Below are positions 16,285 through 24,578 of a stretch of DNA of 43,363 nt, one piece after another. Location of the stretch: the NCBI GenBank assembly GCA_013042055.1, contig JABDQW010000228.1, forward strand, positions 1 through 43,363, read 5' to 3'. Position 1 is the stretch's first letter. Each line of letters opens with the position of its first letter. Position numbers and translations under genes: made by a program. The notes beneath the pieces were generated by a model. The model made no database searches. It was not told the DNA's origin and worked only from the letters and a program-made list of their open reading frames with translations. This DNA comes from Gammaproteobacteria bacterium (lineage in GTDB: Bacteria > Pseudomonadota > Gammaproteobacteria > SZUA-229).

Positions 16285-18120
16285 TTGTCGAGTACTAAAT
16301 TGCGTTCACTAACTTTTTTCATAATACTCATTGCTGCTTCTGTTACTGCACAGGCAGACTGGATAAACCTGACCGGTGCGGAGACCTCGCCCAATATCGC
16401 TGAAATTTATGTCATGGACGACCACGTCAAGGTCAAGCTGGAAGTCTATGTCGGCGACCTACAGACCTTCGAGCAGCTGATTCCGGACGACTGGATCGAG
16501 GACCAGGAAACAAAACGTGCACCACTCGAGGAAAGACTCAGGAATTTCGCCAACAACAGGTTGAAGTTCATTATCGATGATGGAACAGTGTTACCGGCCG
16601 ACCTGGTGCTGGTCGAGCCAAGGATGCGCGTCGACCGGCGCTCGCCGTTCGCCGGCATGATCAACCCCTTTACCCGCCAGCGTGTTCCCGAAGCACCGGC
16701 CGACAAACGCGTGCTCTATGCCGAGATCATTTATCCGTTTAGTGGCAAACCGGAGCGCATTACCATGGTGCCGCCGCTGGATGAGGAGGGCAGGGCTGAG
16801 GTGACGCTTGGTTTTATCGCCTATCACAAGTCGGTTCCGATCATCGACTTTCGTTACCTCGGTGCACCGGCCAAGCTGAACCTGGATTGGTCGGATCCCT
16901 GGTATTCGAAATTCGACAACCCCAATCTGAAGCGTCATCACAAATCGGCGTTGATGTCATTTCTGTACGTCGAACCCCATGAAGTCCGCCATGAGGTTCT
17001 GATCCGTGTCAAGGATCTTGAGGAATGGATGGATCTAGGGCTGCGCGGCACTGAATACATCGAAATTGATGAGCTCGAAGATCTGAAACAGAGGATCGGT
17101 ACGTTTTTGTTGTCAAAAAACCGAGTCAAGGTCGATGGTGAGGCGCTCAATCCAATTCTGGATCGCAGTAACTATGTCTCCGTCGGCATCACAGGTATCC
17201 AGATACTCGAGCAACCGCAAAGACTGGAAATATCCACTGCGATCGTTGGCGTGATCATCGCCTATCTGACCGAAGGGATGCCACAACAGGTGAGCGTGGA
17301 CTGGGAACTGTTTACCGAGCAGGTACAGAAAGTGCCCGCAACCGCCACGGATCCGGCCGGACCCTTGCCAACGTTCCTGACCCCCGACGACAATGTTCAT
17401 AGCTGGACCAATTTTCTGAAGAACTACACGCCGCCAACGGTGGCTCAGGTAGCGGTAAAGGATACGGTCAACAAGCTGTCGATACCGATGGGCAGTGTTG
17501 TAGGATTGATCGTTATCATTTTCGCGTTATGGTGGTTCAGGCGCCGCCGCCAGCAGCAACAGACATACAGGATGCCGCTGTTGACGGCTATCGCCGGCTT
17601 GCTGATAGCGGTGATGACATTCCCTTATGCGCAGCTATCGTTTAATCGGCCGACGGCATTGATCAGGGAGTTGTCGGAGGATGAATCTAAACTGATCACG
17701 CACAGCCTGTTGACAAACGTATACCGCGCGTTCGATTTCCGCGACGAGTCGGATGTATACGACAAGCTGGCGTTGAGCGTGCAGGGCGATCTGCTGGAAG
17801 AAATCTATTTACAGAACCGAAAATCCTTTGCCGTAAAGAAAGCCGGCGGGGCCCAGGCGCGGGTGAAAGAAATCGAAATACTAGAAGCCGGACCAGACTC
17901 GATATCAGCTGATGGCGATGGTTTTTCTGTGAAGGCAAAATGGACCGCACAGGGTTCGGTGGGTCACTGGGGCCATGTCCATATACGAAAAAACTATTAT
18001 GATGCTATGGTCAATGTTGAGGCTATCGACGGCAACTGGAAAATAACCAGCCTGGAACTACTGGAAGAGAAACGCCTTGATCCATACGCAAAACCCGATA
18101 CGTCAGAAAACAAGACCTGA
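16285..18120 (+). CDS. Large exported membrane-anchored protein of unknown function, first gene of ABC/SBP operon
   Basis: Signal peptide, about 400-aa exported domain, two TM segments (VVGLIVIIFALWWF, LLTAIAGLLIAVMTF), C-terminal domain. TTG start. Confidence 0.8.
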   Translation: MSSTKLRSLTFFIILIAASVTAQADWINLTGAETSPNIAEIYVMDDHVKVKLEVYVGDLQTFEQLIPDDWIEDQETKRAPLEERLRNFANNRLKFIIDDGTVLPADLVLVEPRMRVDRRSPFAGMINPFTRQRVPEAPADKRVLYAEIIYPFSGKPERITMVPPLDEEGRAEVTLGFIAYHKSVPIIDFRYLGAPAKLNLDWSDPWYSKFDNPNLKRHHKSALMSFLYVEPHEVRHEVLIRVKDLEEWMDLGLRGTEYIEIDELEDLKQRIGTFLLSKNRVKVDGEALNPILDRSNYVSVGITGIQILEQPQRLEISTAIVGVIIAYLTEGMPQQVSVDWELFTEQVQKVPATATDPAGPLPTFLTPDDNVHSWTNFLKNYTPPTVAQVAVKDTVNKLSIPMGSVVGLIVIIFALWWFRRRRQQQQTYRMPLLTAIAGLLIAVMTFPYAQLSFNRPTALIRELSEDESKLITHSLLTNVYRAFDFRDESDVYDKLALSVQGDLLEEIYLQNRKSFAVKKAGGAQARVKEIEILEAGPDSISADGDGFSVKAKWTAQGSVGHWGHVHIRKNYYDAMVNVEAIDGNWKITSLELLEEKRLDPYAKPDTSENKT

Positions 18121-18153
18121 TATCGTGCTGCCAACTTACCCAGGCAAGAAAAA

Positions 18154-18822
18154 GTGATTGATATCGAGGCCCTCGAGTTTCACTACCCACAGGGTGAATT
18201 CAGCCTGTCTATTCCTCACATGGTCGTGGCGCAGGGTGAGAAAGTCGCTGTGATTGGACCCAGCGGGTCCGGTAAGACAACCTTGTTGAACCTGATTGCC
18301 GGTATCAGCAAACCACATCAGGGAAAGGTGGCTGTAGCGGATCAGACTGTCAGCAGCTTGAGCGACGCCAAAAGGCGGGATTTCAGGATCACCCGCATCG
18401 GCTTTGTATTTCAGGACTTCGAGCTGCTCGACTATCTAAACGTACTGGATAATATTCTGCATCCCTATCGCATTACCCATGCGCTTAACTTGAACAGCGA
18501 GGTACCGCAACGTGCAATCGCTCTCGCCGACGAACTCGGGATTGGCGACAAGCTGAAACGTTTCAGCGCCGAACTGTCACAGGGGGAAAAACAGCGTGCT
18601 GCGATCTGTAGGGCACTGCTACCACAACCACAGTTGATATTGGCCGACGAACCCACGGGTAACCTGGACCCGCGTAACAAGGGTCGGATTCTTGACCTGC
18701 TGTTCGAGAATGTCGCGTCATCCAATGCGACCCTGCTGGCTGTCACCCACGATCACGAGCTGTTACCGCGGTTCGACCGTGTGATCGACTTTCTGGATTT
18801 CCGCAATGAGGCCGTTGCGTGA
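18154..18822 (+). CDS. ABC transporter ATP-binding protein, LolD/MacB type
   Basis: Walker A GPSGSGKTT, signature LSQGEKQR, Walker B LILADEPTGNLD; GTG start. Confidence 0.93.
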   Translation: MIDIEALEFHYPQGEFSLSIPHMVVAQGEKVAVIGPSGSGKTTLLNLIAGISKPHQGKVAVADQTVSSLSDAKRRDFRITRIGFVFQDFELLDYLNVLDNILHPYRITHALNLNSEVPQRAIALADELGIGDKLKRFSAELSQGEKQRAAICRALLPQPQLILADEPTGNLDPRNKGRILDLLFENVASSNATLLAVTHDHELLPRFDRVIDFLDFRNEAVA

Positions 18823-19997
18823 CCAGTAGTTTTTATATTGCCTGGCACTATGTCATCTTCAATAGAGTGCGCAGCGTTACATTGGTCGCCTGCATCACCC
18901 TGATCGCTTTTCTGCCCTTCGCACTGCAACTGTTACTGGCAGAAAGCCAGCAGCTGTTGCAGTCGCGCGCCACCTCGACACCCTTACTGCTCGGCGCCAG
19001 AGGCTCGGCGCTCGACTTGGTCATGAACAGTCTCTATTTTGATGATGAAGTGCCTGAGCGTATTTCCATGCTGGCTGCTGACGAAATTGCCGATACCGGA
19101 CTGGGCTATGCGATACCGTTGTATGTACGTTTTTTGGCGCGCAACTATCCGATTGTCGCTACCAGCATCGATTATTTCGATTTTCGTGGCCTGGCTATCG
19201 CCGACGGACGCATGTTCACATTGCTGGGCGAGAGTGTCATCGGTGCTGATGTGGCCGAGGACTACGGCCTGGCACCCGGTGACAGTATAGTTTCTTCGCC
19301 GGAAACACTGTTTGATCTGGCCGGTATTTATCCATTGAAGATGACGATCACCGGTGTACTCGAACGCAGCCACACGCCGGATGATCGGGCCGTGTTTGTT
19401 GATTTGAAGACCGCCTGGGTGATCGAAGGCCTGGGGCATGGACATGAGGACCTGGGCAAGACCAATGACAGTAGCGTAATACTGAAGCGCACTGAAGACA
19501 AGGTTATCGCGAATGCAAAATTATTGCAGTACACCCAGATAACCACAGACAATATAGACAGTTTTCACTTTCACGGTGATGCATCCGTTTATCCGGTCAC
19601 GGCGGTGCTGGCAGTCCCCCATGATGCCAAGTCAGCCACCCTGCTGCGCGGCCGATATTTGGATAACACGCAATACCACATCGTCCGCCCTACAGAAGTG
19701 ATCGAAGGCCTGCTGGAGAGTATCTTTCGCATCAAGACTGTGATCGATTCGGTGATAGCCATCGTGGGTCTTGCCACGGTGCTGGCCATCATCCTTGTGT
19801 TCGCGCTTTCGGTGCGCCTGCGTCAGCGAGAGCTGTCGACCATCTTCAAGCTCGGTTGCAGCCGCATGACAGCGGTGAAACTGATTGCAGCTGAAATCGC
19901 TTTTATCGTGCTGGCGAGCAGTGTCATCAGTACAGGATTGTTGGCGATCATTGGCGCCAACGCAGAGACACTGGTTAGAATGCTGATATTTAGATAG
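18819..19997 (+). CDS. ABC transporter permease, FtsX/LolC/MacB type
   Basis: N-terminal TM, large periplasmic domain, C-terminal TMs with RLRQRELSTIFKLGCSR; overlaps ATPase stop by 4 nt. Confidence 0.88.
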   Translation: MTSSFYIAWHYVIFNRVRSVTLVACITLIAFLPFALQLLLAESQQLLQSRATSTPLLLGARGSALDLVMNSLYFDDEVPERISMLAADEIADTGLGYAIPLYVRFLARNYPIVATSIDYFDFRGLAIADGRMFTLLGESVIGADVAEDYGLAPGDSIVSSPETLFDLAGIYPLKMTITGVLERSHTPDDRAVFVDLKTAWVIEGLGHGHEDLGKTNDSSVILKRTEDKVIANAKLLQYTQITTDNIDSFHFHGDASVYPVTAVLAVPHDAKSATLLRGRYLDNTQYHIVRPTEVIEGLLESIFRIKTVIDSVIAIVGLATVLAIILVFALSVRLRQRELSTIFKLGCSRMTAVKLIAAEIAFIVLASSVISTGLLAIIGANAETLVRMLIFR

Positions 19998-20012
19998 AGC
20001 CTACCTGAGAAA

Positions 20013-20915
20013 TTGATTGCTATGAATCCGGGATCACGTGTATTAAACATTGCGCTATTGTTGCTTGTCAGTTTTATTGCAGGTAGCGCTGAGCGGTTAA
20101 CGGTCTATACGGTTAATTACCCGCTTGCCTATTTTGCCCAACGCATCGGCGGTGAACATATCAACGTGGTGTTTCCGGTGCCCGCCGGTGTCGATCCGGC
20201 GTTCTGGCAGCCTGATGTCAGAGACATCACAGCATTCCAGCAGGCTGACCTGGTTCTGCTGAATGGCGCGCGCTATGCTAAATGGATCGAGCGAGCCAGT
20301 TTGCCGCGACGCAGGCTGGTGGACACGTCCGCAGCTTTTCGGGATGCGTATATCAATGTCAGCGAAACGGTCGCCCATCAGCACGGCCCGGGCGGCGTAC
20401 ATTCACACGCCGGCACAGCATTCACCACCTGGCTGGATTTCAGCCAGGCGATCGAACAGGCCAGGGCAATTAAACTGGCATTAGAAAAGATGCTGCCGCA
20501 ATATTCGGACGTTTTCACACGGAACTTCAGTTCCCTTGAACGGGAGCTCGGCAGCCTCGATCAACGCATCATGGCTATTGTGTCACAAGACCGTGACAAG
20601 GTTTTCGTGGCTTCCCATCCGGTTTATCAGTATCTCACCCGGCGCTATAACATCAACCTTGAAACTGTCATGTGGGAACCCGAAGTTGTACCCGACCAGG
20701 CGCAATGGCAATCGATGCAACAACTATTGCGTTCACATAAGGCCAAGTGGATGATCTGGGAAGGCGAGCCTCATGACCAATCGGTCAAGCGGCTCAATGC
20801 CTCTGGTATCAACAGCCTGGTATTTGATCCCGGCGCAAATGCACCTGAAAAGGGTGATTTTATCTCGTTGATGAACCGCAATATCATGGAACTGGAAAAA
20901 GCGTATCGCGAGTAG
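20013..20915 (+). CDS. ZnuA-like (cluster A-I) substrate-binding protein, divergent
   Basis: Signal peptide, TVYTVNYPLAYFAQRIGGEHINVVFPVPAGVDPAFWQPDVRDI, His-rich loop HQHGPGGVHSHAG, VASHPVYQYLTRRY. Confidence 0.85.
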   Translation: MIAMNPGSRVLNIALLLLVSFIAGSAERLTVYTVNYPLAYFAQRIGGEHINVVFPVPAGVDPAFWQPDVRDITAFQQADLVLLNGARYAKWIERASLPRRRLVDTSAAFRDAYINVSETVAHQHGPGGVHSHAGTAFTTWLDFSQAIEQARAIKLALEKMLPQYSDVFTRNFSSLERELGSLDQRIMAIVSQDRDKVFVASHPVYQYLTRRYNINLETVMWEPEVVPDQAQWQSMQQLLRSHKAKWMIWEGEPHDQSVKRLNASGINSLVFDPGANAPEKGDFISLMNRNIMELEKAYRE

Positions 20916-21138
20916 TCGTGAACAAATACGCAGACCCGTTACAGAACATGGCAAACCCACCGAAATCCGGGTTGTCGGTGCGGTTCATGACGTCGATAAA
21001 ATCAACAGTGCCGAGCAGAACTTTACCCTCAACTTCTACGCCTTGTTTCGCTGGATGGATCCGAGCCTGGCGCATGCCGGACCCGGTAGCGATATACGCG
21101 GCGGTTCTGTCAAGTTGACAAAACCCACCTATTTTTGA
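20908..21138 (+). pseudogene. Remnant of a pLGIC extracellular ligand-binding domain
   Basis: Open frame PVTEHGKPTEIRVVGAVHDVDKINSAEQNFTLNFYALFRWMDPSLAHAGPGSDIRGGSVK matches the beta1-beta2 region pattern of bacterial Cys-loop channels (compare PTEITVGAYLIGLSRV...FEVEMFVDLSWRDHRLAFA at 6063-7175); no start and no TM region. Confidence 0.7.
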
Positions 21139-21139
21139 G

Positions 21140-21377
21140 TTCTGGGGACACAATACTTAATTCAAGCAAATCAGCTATCACTTTCAACAGGTGTTGGCCC
21201 TGGTTTTTTCTTTTTCAGCGTCCTGTTTAAAAGCTGTTCCGCTTTCTCTATAAAGCTTTCGGCACCTAATGCCTACCCGTTCTTTCCAGCTGTCCAATTG
21301 AATCAGTTGACCCATACTGCGCTTCCTGCAAATATGACTTCCCCAGAGAATTCCAATTAAGTGTTGTGTCCCCAGAA
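21140..21377. mobile_element. RAYT/REP-type remnant bounded by TTCTGGGGACACAATACTTAATT inverted repeats
   Basis: Arms at 21140-21162 and 21355-21377 (22/23 match); interior encodes a RAYT C-terminus on the minus strand. Confidence 0.75.
21171..21269 (-). pseudogene. C-terminal fragment of REP-associated tyrosine transposase
   Basis: Translation LGAESFIEKAEQLLNRTLKKKKPGPTPVESDS* matches the typical C-terminal tail of this family. Confidence 0.75.
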
Positions 21378-21468
21378 TTATTCCCAGAATTATTCCACCA
21401 GGCGGCGTAATGTCCGATAATACGAAAGCTCGAACGATAGCGCTTTTTGATCAGCTTCTGCCAATATC

Positions 21469-22134
21469 ATGAATGTAACTGATGCCTTGCGACTAAGAAA
21501 ATCTGTACGCGTCTTTCTCGATAAAGCGGTCGAGGAAGAGAAGATAGAGGCCATTCTTTCAGCAGCACGTCATGCACCATCCGGTGCAAATACCCAACCC
21601 TGGCAGGTGGCCGTCGTCGCCGGCGAGTCCAAGCAGAAACTGCAGTCGCGGCTGGAAAGTGCTTTCCGTAACGGAGACAAGGGTAAAGCGGATTACGTCT
21701 ACTACCCGGAACAGTGGATAGAGCCTTACAAATCGCGACGCATCGACTGCGGCATGCAACTGTACGCGGCGTTAAACATTGCCCGCGAGGACAAGCAACG
21801 ACGTCTGGAACAGTGGGTCGCCAATTACCGCGCCTTTGATGCACCTGTCTTGTTGCTATTTTTCCTGGACAAGCGTATGCAGACGGGTTCGTTCATGGAT
21901 TATGGAATGTTTTTGCAGTCGATTATGCTGGTAGCCCTCGAGCAGGGTATGGCTACCTGCCCGCAAGCTGCGTTTGCGGATTATGCCGAGATTGTCAAAT
22001 CCACTCTGGGCTACCCTGAAGATAGTGTTTTGCTCTGTGGCATGTCGTTGGGCTATGAGGACAGGTCGGCACCGGTTAACAACTATCGCACGCCGCGTGC
22101 CGACGTGGATACATTTACGCGTTATTTCAAATAG
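21469..22134 (+). CDS. Nitroreductase family protein
   Basis: RKSVRVFLDKAVEEEKIEAILSAARHAPSGANTQPWQVAVV; DYGMFLQSIMLVALEQGMATCPQ. Confidence 0.92.
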   Translation: MNVTDALRLRKSVRVFLDKAVEEEKIEAILSAARHAPSGANTQPWQVAVVAGESKQKLQSRLESAFRNGDKGKADYVYYPEQWIEPYKSRRIDCGMQLYAALNIAREDKQRRLEQWVANYRAFDAPVLLLFFLDKRMQTGSFMDYGMFLQSIMLVALEQGMATCPQAAFADYAEIVKSTLGYPEDSVLLCGMSLGYEDRSAPVNNYRTPRADVDTFTRYFK

Positions 22135-22309
22135 TCAACGCGTCTGCTACCGGGCCCCGGCTGGCGATCAATGCAGCCAGGAAACGGGTCCTTTCTCCGC
22201 CGCTGACAGCACGGTGATCAAAGCTCAATGATAACGGGCTGATACGATGCACGACGGGTCCCTCGTCGGTTGCAACCAATAAACAAAGAACCAGCCAATC
22301 CCCGGCCAT
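22127..22309 (-). pseudogene. C-terminal fragment of a 2-oxoacid dehydrogenase E2 acyltransferase
   Basis: PLSLSFDHRAVSGGERTRFLAALI resembles PLSLSFDHRVVDGAEAARFLNALI. Confidence 0.6.
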
Positions 22310-22337
22310 TCCGTCCGATTTGACACCGGCGCCGTTT

Positions 22338-22478
22338 CTAACGCAAGTGTCTTAACAGTCCGGATCCGCCAGTCACGATTAAATACGCGGCGACGACGTA
22401 GTTCAGAATTTTCGGGTAGATCAGAACCAGCACGCCAGCTGTAAGGGCTGCAATCGGTTCTACAGGTAGATTGTTCAC
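22338..22478 (-). CDS. DUF3096-like small membrane protein
   Basis: GTG start with GGGGAGAAG upstream; VNNLPVEPIAALTAGVLVLIYPKILNYVVAAYLIVTGGSGLLRHLR*; shorter than the ORF-track cutoff. Confidence 0.65.
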   Translation of the reverse strand: MNNLPVEPIAALTAGVLVLIYPKILNYVVAAYLIVTGGSGLLRHLR

Positions 22479-22664
22479 AGTCTTCTCCCCATCGTCAATT
22501 TTTCAAAAAAAACCTCCGGCAAACCCCCCCACGCTCTTTGCAAGAAGCGCCTCAAGCAAGAATAAAGTATCACAGATAGCAGAAGGGGCGTTTTGACCCA
22601 GATCAAAGTATCTCGGTAGCCCCCGATGATAGCAGATTGATAAAGCTGCGGTTTAATCCCTACT

Positions 22665-24374
22665 TCAAGTCTTATAAAGGGGTTGGAGGACAGAATCCGG
22701 TGTTTTTTCTGTTTTCTGCCTGGTCGCTAAAAAGGCATGGAATGTGGCAAGCAGGGCCTTGGGCTCCCAGGCGCTGACCTGCCGGCTGTACAGTGCAGTA
22801 TTCAGAGCCAAGATCTGATCGCGCAACGCGGGTGGGCTGAGATCGGCAATATCTGCGAGGCTGGTTATGGTCTGTGCCGGCCAGCGTACCCTGGCCCATT
22901 TTAGCAATGCGTCCTTGGTGTCGTCAGCATCACCGCCGTTGCAGGCTTTCTCCACAGACCGCGCCAGTGGCAGAATCGATGGTAACGGTGCCGGTTTGCG
23001 TACCGCCGCATGCGAACGCCGGCTGCGAAACTGCAGCAGGGTGGTTGTCAGCCAACCGAATGCCAATGCCAGGCTGACCCACGGCCAGAATCCCGGCTCG
23101 ATAACCGTCCGATCCGCAGAAATTGGCGTTGCTGTTTGTTCGACTGGTTGATCGGATGCTTGACTATCCGCTTGCAGCATGTCCGCGGACGGTTGCAGCG
23201 GCGCCGTAGTCGCGATGCCGCTGGCCTCGATCACCGTTTCGGGCAGACGGGCATATTGCTGCTTGCCGGTTCGCGTATTCCACCAGGGTATGCTGATTTC
23301 AGGAATAACGTACCGGCCCGCCCGGGTCGGTATCATCGCTACCTTTATTTGTCGACTTCCAGTGATGCCGTCACGTTTGCGCAGGTTCTCTACGACGGCT
23401 TTGTCCGGGTACTGCTTGATGCCGCTGACATCGATAAATTCAGGATCGTTTAGCTGTTCGCCGGTGGTGCCAGTAGCCTTGATCGTCAGTGTGCGTGTTA
23501 CCGGCTCGCCGGCTCGAAGCTGGGTAACTTCCTCCGACCATTCTTCATCAATCGTGACTTTCTCGGCTGGTAGCCAGGCATCGGCCGGAACGTTCGCCGG
23601 TCTGGGTTTGATCCTGACGCTGACGCTTTTTGAACGCAGTCTTTTTAGCGTGCCGGATTGCATGAATTGATCGAATAGCGAACTGGACCTGCGCCTGTCG
23701 GTGACACGGCCTTCAAACAATACCGGTTTGAAGGTCAAAGTACCGCTGTGTTGCGGATACACGGCAAAACGTAGTTCACTGACGTTGTAGGACACACCAT
23801 TGATCATTTTCTGATAGTTGGCGACTTGGCCGAGTTTTTCGACAATGGCGTCCGCATCGCTGGTTTCCGGTTCGCTCAAGGTCGGTCGATTGATCGGTAT
23901 GCTGGTCAGGAATCGGACCGTATAAATAATCTCGGATTGCACCCGTGCACTTTTCCGGTCTGTGCTGACTTCAAGGAAAAATGCGTCCTTGCCACTGCTG
24001 CCCTGCGTGTTGTTCGATGTCGACGATTTCACGGAAATCCGAATGGCCGGGCTGGAGTCCGCGCCGAAAGGCACCGGTGGAATCGTGAACACGCCGGCCC
24101 GCCTACTGATCAGCACCAGATCCCATGATTTTTTCAGGCTCCATGAGCCATTGATCGAACGCATGTTGGTGCTCTGACTACTGCTGAGAATTTCGAAGTC
24201 TTTCGACAAGACGCTGAAATCAGGGTCATCGTCGACGTTGCTGTCGGCTTCGAAGATCAAATGGAAGGATTCGTCTATCGATACCGGATTGTGGCTCAGC
24301 CGCGCGGTGATGTTGGCGGCGGCCAGTGCCTGCGAGCTGATGAGTAATAAAACGAATAAGCTTAGGTATTTCAT
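22665..24374 (-). CDS. batD: BatD-family (oxygen tolerance) protein
   Basis: Signal MKYLSLFVLLLISSQALAA, Ig-like repeats, VVENLRKRDGITGSRQIKVAMIPTRAGRYVIPEISIPWWN; start placed at the internal Met. Confidence 0.85.
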   Translation of the reverse strand: MKYLSLFVLLLISSQALAAANITARLSHNPVSIDESFHLIFEADSNVDDDPDFSVLSKDFEILSSSQSTNMRSINGSWSLKKSWDLVLISRRAGVFTIPPVPFGADSSPAIRISVKSSTSNNTQGSSGKDAFFLEVSTDRKSARVQSEIIYTVRFLTSIPINRPTLSEPETSDADAIVEKLGQVANYQKMINGVSYNVSELRFAVYPQHSGTLTFKPVLFEGRVTDRRRSSSLFDQFMQSGTLKRLRSKSVSVRIKPRPANVPADAWLPAEKVTIDEEWSEEVTQLRAGEPVTRTLTIKATGTTGEQLNDPEFIDVSGIKQYPDKAVVENLRKRDGITGSRQIKVAMIPTRAGRYVIPEISIPWWNTRTGKQQYARLPETVIEASGIATTAPLQPSADMLQADSQASDQPVEQTATPISADRTVIEPGFWPWVSLALAFGWLTTTLLQFRSRRSHAAVRKPAPLPSILPLARSVEKACNGGDADDTKDALLKWARVRWPAQTITSLADIADLSPPALRDQILALNTALYSRQVSAWEPKALLATFHAFLATRQKTEKTPDSVLQPLYKT

Positions 24375-24394
24375 AATCGTGTAGAAATGTTTTT

Positions 24395-24570
24395 CACCAC
24401 AGAGGCACAAAGTACACAGAGTGTTTGTTTTTTTGTAGGAGTGGCTTCAGCCGCGAACGTTTCTCGAGGCAACACAAATCGCGACTGAAGCCGCTCCGCA
24501 CGGTAACCTGACGGGATAGTATTCAAGATAAACAATCAGAAAAACCTCTGTGCCTCAGTGGTGAACAAAT
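24395..24570. repeat. Nested palindromic intergenic element (outer CACCACAGAGGCACAAAG..., inner GTAGGAGTGGCTTCAGCCGCGAA...)
   Basis: Inner arms pair with TCGCGACTGAAGCCGCTCC; outer arm pairs with CCTCTGTGCCTCAGTGGTG. Confidence 0.75.
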
Positions 24571-24578
24571 AATAGCCG

